Shown piece after piece: positions 27,901-34,616 of a DNA stretch of 64,000 bases. A program made the position numbers and the translations under genes. Every line of letters starts with the position of its first letter. The first letter of the stretch is position 1. The notes under the pieces are model-generated. The model was given only the letters and a program-made list of their open reading frames with translations, was not told where the DNA came from and did not search any database. Source of the DNA: Streptomyces mobaraensis (lineage in GTDB: Bacteria > Actinomycetota > Actinomycetes > Streptomycetales > Streptomycetaceae); NCBI RefSeq assembly GCF_020099395.1, contig NZ_CP083590.1, forward strand, positions 1,116,001 through 1,180,000, given 5' to 3'.

Positions 27901-29431
27901 AAAGGTGAAGGAGATCACCGGCGGCCAAGGCGTCGACGTCGTCCTCAATTCCCTTGCCGGCGAGGGCATGGCCCGGAGCCTGGAACTGGTCCGCCCGGGC
28001 GGCCGCTTCGTCGAACTGGGCAAGCGCGACCTCTTCGAGAACAAGCCCCTGCTGCTGCGCCCGTTCCTGAACAACATCGCCTTCTTCGGCATGGACTTGA
28101 CCAAGGTGCTCGCCGATTCCCGCAGCGCCGTCGCCCTCCTCTCGGAGGTCTCCGAGGCTGCCGCGAAGGGAGGCTTCCGTCCACTGCCGCACAGTGTCTT
28201 TCCCGCGGCACGCGTCGCCGACGCCTTCCAGCTCCTCCAGCATTCCCGGCACATCGGAAAGATCGTGGTCGCCTTCGACACCTTGGACGAGCCCCCGTTG
28301 GTGGAGCCGCTGCGCCGCGCCCCGCGGCTGGATCCGGAGGGCACGTATCTCGTCGTCGGCGGGACGGGCGGCTTCGGGGCGGCGACCGCCGCGTGGCTGG
28401 CCGGCCGCGGTGCCAGGCATCTGGCCCTGGTCAGCCGTCGCGGCCCGCAAGCCCCGGAGGCGGACGAGGTCCTCGCCGGGCTACGGCAGCGCGGCGTGAC
28501 GGCCACCGCCTACGCGGCCGACGCCACGGACCTGGCGGGGATGACGGAGCTCGTCGCCCGCATCGACGCCGGCGGGCACCCCCTTCGCGGGGTCGTGCAC
28601 TGCGCCATGCACCTGGACGACGAGGACTTCCTCAAGCTCGGCACCGAGCGGATGAGCGCCGTACTGCTGCCGAAGATCGCCGGAGCCACGGTGCTGGACC
28701 GCCTGACCCGCGACCGCGAGTGCGATCTGTTCCTGCTGTACTCCTCGTTCGTCACCACGCTCGGCAATGTCAAACAAGCCCCTTACGTGGCCGGCAATCT
28801 CTACCTCGAAGCCCTCGCCCGGCAGCGGCGCCGCGCCGGCGAACCGGCTCTGGCCATCGCCTGGGGGCCGATCGCCGATGTGGGATTCGTAGCCCGGAAC
28901 CAGCTGGCGACGATGATGGCGGGCATGGGCTTCGAAGCGGTTCCTCCGGCCGAGGCGTTCGCCGCCGCCGAGGCCCTCCTGACCACGGACGCGGTCGTCG
29001 CCTCGGTGACCAGCGCCGACTGGCACCGGGCACGCACGCTCTTCCCCACGGCAGGCACCCCGCGCTTCTCCCACTTGGTGCCGGAGTCCGCCGACGGCGA
29101 CGGATTCAGCAGGGAGGAGCTGGTGCGTACCCTCGGCCAGATGTCCAGGAAGGACGCCCTGGCCTACCTGGCCGGCCATCTCGCGGGACTTCTGGCCGAA
29201 GTCCTGCAGATGGACGCGGGCGACATCGACCCGCACGCACGCGTCGACAGCTACGGCCTCGACTCCCTCATGGGCGCCGAACTGCTGGTCAAGGTGCACA
29301 ACCGCTACGGCATCGAAATCCCGCCCATGGAGCTGCTGCGCAACGCCAACAGCACCCTCACCGACGTCGCCCAGCTCCTCTACGGCAGGCTCGGCCTCAA
29401 CCCGGACCAGGACGGCCAGGTGAGCCCCTGA
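21941..29431 (+). CDS. Iterative highly reducing type I polyketide synthase (KS-AT-DH-MT-ER-KR-ACP)
   Basis: This single 2,496-residue module has, in order: ketosynthase (VDTACSSSLVA, Cys near 179; EAHGTGT; KANLGHLEPASG); acyltransferase (GHSAGE near 625; YAFHSRAMD); dehydratase (GHRVGGTVLVP near 924; DGALQTG near 1083); C-methyltransferase (ILEVGAGTGGTAAAL near 1385); a structural domain; enoylreductase (VLVHGGAGGVGLAATR near 1934); ketoreductase (VVGGTGGFGAATAAWL near 2138); and carrier protein (DSYGLDSLMG, Ser near 2440). The order with a C-methyltransferase matches fungal highly reducing synthases and is unusual in Streptomyces. There is no thioesterase. The ATG at 21941 has GGAAAGG upstream. 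It likely builds a methyl-branched reduced chain; the divergent reductase may release it. Confidence 0.93.
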   Translation: MPKPGAEVPRPIAIVGASCRLPGGVNGLDDLWTALRQGRDLVGKVPEDRFDVDLFVDPAMPRPGKSYTAAGGFLDNITDFDAGYFGVSPKEAAHMDPQHRLLLELAAEAFDDASIPPASLAGSDTAVYIGISDSSYGFLQMLEPRMIGPYTIAGVASSIAANRLSHTFDLRGPSMAVDTACSSSLVALDRACRTLWDGTSRTALCGGANILISPYIYVGFSQAAMLSRRGACASFSADADGFVRAEGGGMVLLKPLDDALADGDRVLGVILGSGSNCDGRTMGLSLPDPEAQEALLRRVYAEFGVRPDELVYVEAHGTGTPVGDPAEAQSIGRALGIRRISGELPIGSVKANLGHLEPASGMAGLCKALLVLKHGMVPASPYAGNPHPGIDFTGLGLRLADESRPLPATDRPVVGINSFGFGGANAHVIVAAAPPDPPAPGLPASPVPPEGLPVMVSARTPKALGEAVSRMAGHLATTAPEDFYDLAYTSCLRRALHEYRAAVFAHTPAQAARLLAGLAEDDSRPPGTAVAAGRTAFVFAGNGSQWAGMAADLLATDPVFRETIAEADAELAPHLGWSVAERLAAPAGQWRLEATEVAQPLLFAVQLGIMAVLRAQGVRPAMVVGHSAGEVAAAYASGALSLGQAARLAAVRGRTQARAAGSGRMAAVGLDAERAADDLRSFGRGLEIAGVNGPKDVTVVGAADALADFGAALREREVFFRDLGLDYAFHSRAMDPLREPLKEGLAGLGPAAATVPFYSTVTGAQTNGQDLDAEYWWSNVRRPVRFKDAVEQMLEDGADVFLETGPHPVLRAYLRRIAEARPRTTVAVVPTLRRGADGPRALATARAALVAAGARTDWDRYFPRPGRAVALPAYPWQRERHWGGGKEQWTRGAKREHPLLGARAEAPVPTWAGAVEPAVMPWLTGHRVGGTVLVPATAFVEMCLAAGKLVLGTDVEVEYLDIARGLVVPWEDASGTRLQTVLTPDDGTVLVSSGEPHTAGTHCRARVRTLLTRRPAATDPGTWRARCSDRIEPDAFYASCAGVDLCYGSAFQVLDELRTGPGVAFARYAHDAPGAPYTVHPALLDGALQTGVALLLGRLDAGLAYLPRSIRAVRVWATPSATGCFMVHERSRTHEEVCWDILVTDPDGTVTVQLEGCRLRRVASDRSRSPQVTHTVLRAAPHPEEPARPSPLPAPHELVTACAGHIARLRADGRALRWDQFLPLAVQHFLRAFAATVARALPDPAAPFTPEDLAAAGFDEEKYRRLERWVAPELVRTGLAERRPDGRLRLTGAHATPGAGGWEIVDSSPGHCVELALFAHQAQRLEGILRGAEDPLDLLVEDSTSKVLELFYDIAPFCRFHNRIVQTLVREIVRRWPADRPLRILEVGAGTGGTAAALLPLLPADRTRYHFTDVSAYFLPRAQARFGAYDFVEYRTFDLDVAAGEQGYGAHSFDLVVAAHALHAAKHLPDALRGLSALLAPGGHLLAIEPHTEDLPLPIFGTLDSYHTRVDTDVRPGSPLLSRDAWPGLLADCGFAEVVQTGDDRAPAREGSSVIVAATPAGQPGTAPTAALPAPRAGTHHLVAATADAVTPLAGAVVEAIARAGGTAVGPVVAGATEQAWTGLLASAAPQAGTLAVTLLLGPADEREPGGIAGHTARQLETLRTLAAACRELPDTVRPEIWLVCGPNAALPVGTEPDEAPPVAAAWWGAARCLANEHPELHSRRIALTAADDDPGDDARRLVRELLDPGAEDEIVLARGGRFVPREQVRPVAAPLTATAGQDRAFTLKVTNPGLSYRLSWQETGLPRPGPGHVLIQVKAAALNYRDMMQVVGLLPEEVFEGTSSTHGYGVEGAGVVVSCGAGVTDFKPGDRVAGFASGFLSSHTLAEARAIWRIPGGFPMTYQEAATLPVACATVQYALGTLARLRPGETVLVHGGAGGVGLAATRYAAAHGAHVIATAGSGVKRGLLRGLGVEHALDSRGLDFAEKVKEITGGQGVDVVLNSLAGEGMARSLELVRPGGRFVELGKRDLFENKPLLLRPFLNNIAFFGMDLTKVLADSRSAVALLSEVSEAAAKGGFRPLPHSVFPAARVADAFQLLQHSRHIGKIVVAFDTLDEPPLVEPLRRAPRLDPEGTYLVVGGTGGFGAATAAWLAGRGARHLALVSRRGPQAPEADEVLAGLRQRGVTATAYAADATDLAGMTELVARIDAGGHPLRGVVHCAMHLDDEDFLKLGTERMSAVLLPKIAGATVLDRLTRDRECDLFLLYSSFVTTLGNVKQAPYVAGNLYLEALARQRRRAGEPALAIAWGPIADVGFVARNQLATMMAGMGFEAVPPAEAFAAAEALLTTDAVVASVTSADWHRARTLFPTAGTPRFSHLVPESADGDGFSREELVRTLGQMSRKDALAYLAGHLAGLLAEVLQMDAGDIDPHARVDSYGLDSLMGAELLVKVHNRYGIEIPPMELLRNANSTLTDVAQLLYGRLGLNPDQDGQVSP

Positions 29432-29511
29432 TGGACGCACCCCCCAGGCTCGCCCGTGCCTACGAGACCGACAACAACCCGCTCCACTCCGTACCGCGCT
29501 CCCTGGGGTGA
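29431..29511 (+). pseudogene. Truncated gene translationally coupled to the polyketide synthase
   Basis: An ATG overlaps the synthase stop (TGATG) and opens a 26-codon frame, MDAPPRLARAYETDNNPLHS then VPRSLG and stop. The coupling suggests that a third pathway gene once followed. Just beyond 29511 the sequence changes to a decayed IS110 transposase on the other strand, so the rest was probably lost through that insertion. Too little remains to name it. Confidence 0.45.
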
Positions 29512-29519
29512 GGCAGACT

Positions 29520-29730
29520 TCTCAACCTCGGGTCTTTCGGACCCTTGTCACTGCTTCGCGGTAGCGGGCGACCGCCAGCGGGTTGATCGCGTGGACCGGC
29601 CTGCCGGAAACCCGCAGACAGGCGACGAGAAGCCCGCGAGAGGTCTCGACCGCGATCGGAATCGGGGCATCCGCGCGGTCACCCTGGTCGGCCGGCAAGG
29701 CGGTAGCTGGCACCGCGACCTCGCCTCTGA
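29520..29730 (-). mobile_element. IS110-family transposase remnant
   Basis: The minus strand encodes PIPIAVETSRGLLVACLRVS, GRPVHAINPLAVARYRE and then a stop. This is the characteristic block of IS110-type DEDD transposases (IAIETxRGLLVxALxxxGxxVYAINPxAVARYR). It breaks off before the expected KSDHADA motif. Upstream sequence to about 30000 is degenerate in several frames. The element is inactive and truncates the gene that followed the polyketide synthase. The 29730-30110 stretch holds no supported gene. Confidence 0.68.
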
Positions 29731-30110
29731 GCCGCCTGCGACGACACCCACGCAGCCGGCAATCCCGTGGCGGGAGAGACGCTCGGATCGGGCGTGTCGT
29801 CGCGCCCTTGGCAGGATGATCGCCTTTCGACGATGCGGGGCGGCTGTCACCGCCGCATGCCGCGACGCGACAGCGACAAACGCCGTCCCCTTCGTCAACG
29901 TCACGCCTACTATTCCCTCGTGGGGGTGGCTGACCTTTCGGTCGTATGCCGACGAGTGGTCGGCCTTGCGCAGGAGGCGCCCCAGAGCCGTAGATGCGCA
30001 AACGCTCCGTTTCCAGACAGCGGTGTGATCCGGCGCCCGGCTTTTCGTTCTGCTTGCCCACCTCTCGGCGTCACCATCAGGTCGGCGGTCGGGTGAACAG
30101 TGAGGGGACG

Positions 30111-31646
30111 ATGATGAGCACTGCAAGCACGGGAGCCGGAAATGGCGAGCACTCTGCTCGCCTGATCACCACGGTCGCGGGAACCGGTACGGCGGGAGGG
30201 CCCAAAGGGGACAAGGAGCCGGCCGTTTCGGCTCTGTTGCACGGTCCGTACGGAGTCGCGGTGGACCGCGACGGGACCCTCTACGTCGCCGAATACGGCG
30301 GCCACAGGATCAGGAAGGTCACGACTGACGGGAAGATCAGCACGGTCGCGGGGACGGGAAGCCCGGGACGTGGGGCAGAGGGTGTCTCCGCCGTCTCAGC
30401 CCCGCTGCATACCCCGCGCGGGATTGCGGTGGACAGCGCGGGTGATCTCTACATCGCCGAGTCCGGCAACAGCCGGATCCGGAAAGTCACCATGGCCGAC
30501 GGGAAGATCCGTACGTTCGCCGGGACGGGTACCGCGACCTACGGCGGTGAGGGTGTCTTGGCCACCGCCGCCCATCTGAACGCTCCGTTCGGTGTGGCGG
30601 TGGATGGCGCGGACAACGTCTACATCGCCGACTACGGCAACCACCGGATCAGGAAGGTCACGGCCGACGGGAAGATCAACACGGTTGTCGGGACGGTCGC
30701 GGGCCTGTCCCCTGACGGCACCCTCGCCACCGCCGCCCAGCTGAAGAACCCCAGCGCGGTCGCGGTGGACAGTGCGGGCAACCTCTACATCGCCGAGTTG
30801 GGCAACCAGCGGGTCCGGAAGGTCACGAAGGCCGACGGGAAGATCAAAACGGTCGCCGGCACAGGTGCCGGGACCTTCGGCGGCGACGGCGTCCAGGCCG
30901 CCTCGGCACCGTTGTTCTCGCCCATGGCAGTGGTGGTGGACAGCACCGACACCCTCTACATCGCCGACACCAACAACCACCGGGTTCGCAAGGTCGCGGC
31001 CGACGGAACGATCAGCACGGTGGCCGGCACGGGCGCCCCGACCTTCGGTGGTGACGGCGAGCCGGCCGCTTCGGCCAAGCTGAGCTCCCCGCACGGGCTC
31101 GCCGTGGACTGCGTGGACACCCTCTACATCGCCGACTACGCCAACAACCGGGTCCGAAAGGTCACGTCGGCGAAGCTGGCCGGGCTGCCCGATTCGGGCA
31201 CGGTGGTCTCCTGGGCCAACGTCCGCAGCAGGCTGCGGATGTCGGTCGTGCGTGAGTCCACCAGCGACGGGGCCGAGGTCCACCAGACCCTCACCGTGCC
31301 GCGGGGTCACCAGCGGTGGCGGCTCATCGCGGCGGGACAGGACGACGGCGAGGTCCTGTACCGGATCGAGAACGTGCGCAGCGGCAAGGTCCTGGAGGTC
31401 GTGGGAGCGCAGGAGACCAAGGGGGCGGTGGTGGCGCAGCGCTCCTACGAGGGCGCTGACGCGCACCACCAGCACTGGCGGCTGATCCCGGTGGGCCCGG
31501 CGACCGGCACTCCGCGGGTGTACGAGATCGCGAACCGCAACAGTGGTCTGCTCCTGGGCGTCGACACCAACGCCCGTACGGTGATCAAGCAGTACGAGGC
31601 GGCGGGTGCTCCCCAGGACCGTCAGTGGCAGCTGCTCCCGGTATGA
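30111..31646 (+). CDS. NHL-repeat beta-propeller protein with a C-terminal ricin-type domain
   Basis: This 511-residue protein has six NHL-type repeats of about 55 residues (pattern GVAVDxxGxLYIADxxNHRIRKV, then TVAGTG) that should form a propeller. From about residue 370 a ricin B-like trefoil follows, with QRWRLI, HQHWRLIP and RQWQLLPV at regular spacing. There is no signal peptide or membrane segment. GAGGGG precedes the tandem ATGs at 30111 and 30114; the second is slightly better spaced. Propeller and trefoil modules usually bind glycans or proteins. It is followed by a strong terminator, and the pore-former-like genes lie convergent beyond it. A role as a binding partner of that toxin is inference. 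Confidence 0.8.
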   Translation: MMSTASTGAGNGEHSARLITTVAGTGTAGGPKGDKEPAVSALLHGPYGVAVDRDGTLYVAEYGGHRIRKVTTDGKISTVAGTGSPGRGAEGVSAVSAPLHTPRGIAVDSAGDLYIAESGNSRIRKVTMADGKIRTFAGTGTATYGGEGVLATAAHLNAPFGVAVDGADNVYIADYGNHRIRKVTADGKINTVVGTVAGLSPDGTLATAAQLKNPSAVAVDSAGNLYIAELGNQRVRKVTKADGKIKTVAGTGAGTFGGDGVQAASAPLFSPMAVVVDSTDTLYIADTNNHRVRKVAADGTISTVAGTGAPTFGGDGEPAASAKLSSPHGLAVDCVDTLYIADYANNRVRKVTSAKLAGLPDSGTVVSWANVRSRLRMSVVRESTSDGAEVHQTLTVPRGHQRWRLIAAGQDDGEVLYRIENVRSGKVLEVVGAQETKGAVVAQRSYEGADAHHQHWRLIPVGPATGTPRVYEIANRNSGLLLGVDTNARTVIKQYEAAGAPQDRQWQLLPV

Positions 31647-31648
31647 CG

Positions 31649-31688
31649 CACGAGGAGGCAGGGGCGGTCATACCCCTGCCTCCTCGTG
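31649..31688. terminator. Bidirectional terminator with a perfect 16-bp stem
   Basis: Bases 31649-31664 pair perfectly with 31673-31688 around an eight-base loop. The hairpin lies between the plus-strand NHL-repeat gene and the minus-strand gene ending at 31698, so it can serve both convergent transcripts. Confidence 0.8.
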
Positions 31689-31697
31689 GCTTGAACG

Positions 31698-32294
31698 CTA
31701 CTGGGAGCCGGACGGTTCCTCGGTGGTCGTCTCGGTCGTCTCGGTCGTCTCAATCGTCTTGGTGGTCTCGGTCGTCTTGGTCGTCTGGGTCTCCCCCAGT
31801 TTTTGCGGAGGCTCGGCGGCCGCCGGGGGCGCCTTGGGGGGCGGTGCGGCCGTGGGTGGCTCCGGAGCCTTGGGGGCCTTGGCGTATGCCTCCTTGTCCG
31901 GCTTGTCCTGGAGGTCCTCGTTCTTTTGCAGGCCTTTTTCCCTCTTCACCGTCTCACTCGCCTTGGACATGCCGGCGGACGCTGTGCCGGAGACCGAGTC
32001 GGCGTGGGCGTGCTGGGACTGCGTACGGGCCGAGTCCTTGGTGGTCTGGATGAACGAGCCGAGGATGCCCATGATGACCCGCGCTTCGGGTGACTGCTCC
32101 CGTACGACTTTCGCCCGGGAGGATGCACCGTGGATCGATTGCACGAACAGGCTCGTGTTCTTGTCGTCGTATGTGTCCTCCTGGGCGTCCTCGAAGTCGA
32201 CGTCCGCGCCCGGCTGTGACTCGGCTGCGCCGGTCTTGACGGAGAAGAGCCCCGCGCTGCTCTGCGCGAAACCGAAAATGTTGCCGAACACCAT
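31698..32294 (-). CDS. Hypothetical protein with a low-complexity Thr/Glu tail
   Basis: This 198-residue protein begins MVFGNIFGFAQSSAGLF. Its middle is charged and helix-prone (ARTQSQHAHADSVSG, then MSKASETVKREKGLQ). It ends in a Pro/Ala-rich stretch and a repetitive TTETTKTIETTETTETT-type tail encoded by 9-bp DNA repeats near 31720-31800. No domain is recognised and no signal peptide is seen. The ATG at 32294 is eight bases from AGGGG; two earlier in-frame starts are too close. It follows the pore-former-like gene by 43 bp and is probably in its operon. It could be a chaperone, anchor or accessory component; this is unproven. Confidence 0.65.
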   Translation of the reverse strand: MVFGNIFGFAQSSAGLFSVKTGAAESQPGADVDFEDAQEDTYDDKNTSLFVQSIHGASSRAKVVREQSPEARVIMGILGSFIQTTKDSARTQSQHAHADSVSGTASAGMSKASETVKREKGLQKNEDLQDKPDKEAYAKAPKAPEPPTAAPPPKAPPAAAEPPQKLGETQTTKTTETTKTIETTETTETTTEEPSGSQ

Positions 32295-32337
32295 GGTCAT
32301 CACCCCTGGTTGTCGTCGTGGCGGTGCTGCCGCCCGG

Positions 32338-33429
32338 TCAAGGCCCCTTGTACAGGGCTCGTGGGCTGAAGGTCAGGCTCTCGGCTTCGAACATCGTGTG
32401 GTGGACGTCCAGGGCGGAGACGACTTCCATCCGCCCCTTCACGCGGTATCCGCCGCCGGCCAGGTCGATGTCGGCGATGTCCCGGGCGACTACCTGGGCG
32501 AGGCCGGGGAGGGTCCCGGACTGCGGGGGAGCAAGGACCGGAACCGGCACGGCGTATCTCACCGCGAGGAACCCGGCGAAGGTCACCGGGATCTCGTACT
32601 CGTAATGCCTGTGGGCACGCCGCTGCGTGGCGATGGTCTCCACACGGGAGTCCTTCGGGACCTTGCCGGAAATCTGGGATTTCGAGGTCCAGCTCGTTGT
32701 CAGGGAGCCGCCTACGGTGGCCGCGAGGCCAAGTGCCAGTTGCGCGTTGAGCGAAGCACTGCCAGTGGCGCTGCCCTGGGTCGTGAACGCCACAGAGTTC
32801 GTCACGGAGTTGGACGCGGAGTTGCCCGTTGAGTTCGTCGTGGCCGTTTCGGTGGCGTTGGCGTTGTCGACCCCGACGCTGTCCTTGCTGTTCTTGTTGG
32901 TCACCGTGTTGGCGTTCTTGTTCGCCATGTCGTTCCGCAGCTGCGTCCCGAACTGGGCCTGGAGGTCCATCTTGAGCTGGTTCTGCAGCTGCAATTGCAG
33001 CTGTGCGCCGATGGTGCCGCCGAAGGTGAGTTTGGCGTCCCCGTGGAGCGACCACGTCACCCCGTTCGACACGGTGAATTCGACCGATTCGGTGAAGGTC
33101 ATCTCGTGCGTGTCGCTGCGGTTGACGTAGGCGCGCGAGGAGAAGGTGTCCGGCGGGGGCGGAGTGATGTCGCCCCGCTCCTCGATCAGCGGTTCCCCGA
33201 GATTCATGTAGGCGAGCCAGCCCAGATCGAACGCGGAGTCGGCGAAACTGCCGGAGCTCGACTTGTTGATGGAGATGCCGATGGGCTTGTGCTGCACGCC
33301 GTTGTTGTCGGTGTAGACCAGGCTGGGGTGTTTCAGGAGGGACGGCAGATCGATGCCGAGTTCCCGCAGGTTCTTTTTCGTCAGCGGATGGCGCTTGAAC
33401 CGTTCCAGGTTGTACGCAGTGGAAGGCAT
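32338..33429 (-). CDS. Probable aerolysin/ETX-MTX2-like beta pore-forming protein
   Basis: This is a 363-residue protein with no signal peptide. The first 100 residues look like a receptor-binding head. After that come long amphipathic strands rich in Ser, Thr, Asn and Gln: ESVEFTVSNGVTWSLHG, a QLQLQLQNQLKMDLQAQ region, and a long STGNSASNSVTNSV-like loop. Then comes a typical ETX/MTX2-like return (TTSWTSKSQISGKVPKDSRV, HYEYEIPVTFAGFLAV). The alternating polar pattern suits the insertion hairpin of aerolysin-family pores. The start at 33429 has GAGGA upstream. Lectin-like genes surround it. Assignment is by pattern only; a structural non-toxic homolog is possible. Confidence 0.55.
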   Translation of the reverse strand: MPSTAYNLERFKRHPLTKKNLRELGIDLPSLLKHPSLVYTDNNGVQHKPIGISINKSSSGSFADSAFDLGWLAYMNLGEPLIEERGDITPPPPDTFSSRAYVNRSDTHEMTFTESVEFTVSNGVTWSLHGDAKLTFGGTIGAQLQLQLQNQLKMDLQAQFGTQLRNDMANKNANTVTNKNSKDSVGVDNANATETATTNSTGNSASNSVTNSVAFTTQGSATGSASLNAQLALGLAATVGGSLTTSWTSKSQISGKVPKDSRVETIATQRRAHRHYEYEIPVTFAGFLAVRYAVPVPVLAPPQSGTLPGLAQVVARDIADIDLAGGGYRVKGRMEVVSALDVHHTMFEAESLTFSPRALYKGP

Positions 33430-33832
33430 TACCCGTCCTCGGCTGATTCTCTCTGAAACGCGCTCGATAGAAACGAACACACATCTGCGCGCTTTCCGAA
33501 ATTCGAAGCTATCAGCTGCATCATTTACCGGGAAGAAGCCCTCACACATCACACCCAATCGAGTGAAAGACGTTCACCGGCCATTACCAACCAGCTGAGA
33601 ATCGCGGTAAGTTAAAGCGCTGTCGGCCGCCCGATCGGCGCCTTCAGGAAATCTTTCCCGCGATTGTTGCGGCCGTGATTCATGTGGCGGCGGGGATGTT
33701 TGATTCGGCCGTCATGAATACCGGGATTATTTCAATCCGGGGCGGTTAAACCGGTCGCTGATGGTGGGCGGCAAATCGCCGCACTGCGGCCGGCCTATTG
33801 TTCTCCACTTCAAGAACAGGTGAGGTCCCGCG
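33430..33832. promoter_or_regulatory. Divergent promoter region of the pore-former and lectin operons
   Basis: This 400-bp region is less GC-rich than its surroundings. It separates the minus-strand pore-former operon from the plus-strand gene at 33833. It holds an inverted repeat, CCGGGATTATTTCAATCCGG (33721-33740), and TTCATG/CATGAA half-sites near 33680 and 33715. These may be operator or hairpin elements. No gene is supported here. Confidence 0.45.
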
Positions 33833-34549
33833 ATGTACACCCAAGAACGCACGACGATGTCGAACCTCGTGGTCGGCGGCCCGGTGGCGGTGAACAGCTA
33901 CGACAACGCGATCGTGGCCGCGCTGGTCGAGAACCGGCCGGTCATGCTCGTCCACGCCTTCAACGGCGGCTTCCTGCGGCCCGTCGATCTGACGGACAGC
34001 GTCCACAACAAGGGGGTCCAGCTGTCCACCAAGCTCGACCCGGTCAAGGAGGCGCAGGGCCACCTGTGGTACATCACTCCCGCCGGCTTCTTCGGACAGC
34101 GCCCGCTGTACTTCATCGAGAGCGCCGCGGGCCAGGTGACACCCAAGCCCGCCGCCGTCGGCCAGGCCGACGCGGGGCGCGGCGACGACGGCGCGCCCAA
34201 GCCGCAGCGCCGGCGCATCACCGTCCACCAGAAGGCCCCCGAGGGCACGGCCGACGCCGTCCAGGTGGGCCTGCCCGACCAGGTCGGTGACCTGTGGCGC
34301 GGGAAGAACGGCGCGCTCGAGGACACCCAGCTGTGGGTGGTCACGCTGACGCCGTGGGGCGGGATCACCTTCGTGCCGATCACCCACCCCGACGCCATCC
34401 TCGGCTTCAAGGACCACGCGGTGGCGGCCGACAGCGAGGTGCGCGTGACCTACAACTGGGGCGGGGACTTCACCGGGACGGTCATCAACACCTTCTACCC
34501 GCGGCTGCCCAACGAGTGGAACGTCCCCTACCACCACGTCTTCACATGA
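33833..34549 (+). CDS. Hypothetical protein, possible lectin-like component
   Basis: This 238-residue protein starts MYTQERTTMSNLVVGGPVAV with GAGG eight bases upstream. Two related halves are suggested by LWYITPAGFFGQRPLYFIES and, later, LWVVTLTPWGGITFVPI, separated by a charged linker (GRGDDGAPKPQRRR). The alternating hydrophobic/aromatic strands resemble the ricin-like modules of the neighbouring proteins, but no QxW triplet is complete. There is no signal peptide. It is 67 bp ahead of the FG-GAP/ricin gene and likely in the same operon. Function is unknown. Confidence 0.65.
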   Translation: MYTQERTTMSNLVVGGPVAVNSYDNAIVAALVENRPVMLVHAFNGGFLRPVDLTDSVHNKGVQLSTKLDPVKEAQGHLWYITPAGFFGQRPLYFIESAAGQVTPKPAAVGQADAGRGDDGAPKPQRRRITVHQKAPEGTADAVQVGLPDQVGDLWRGKNGALEDTQLWVVTLTPWGGITFVPITHPDAILGFKDHAVAADSEVRVTYNWGGDFTGTVINTFYPRLPNEWNVPYHHVFT

Positions 34550-34616
34550 GCCGCGGCCGTCTCCCCGTCACGCCTGTCCCGAGCCCACGCCCCTACCGCC
34601 TGGAAGAGGCACCACG

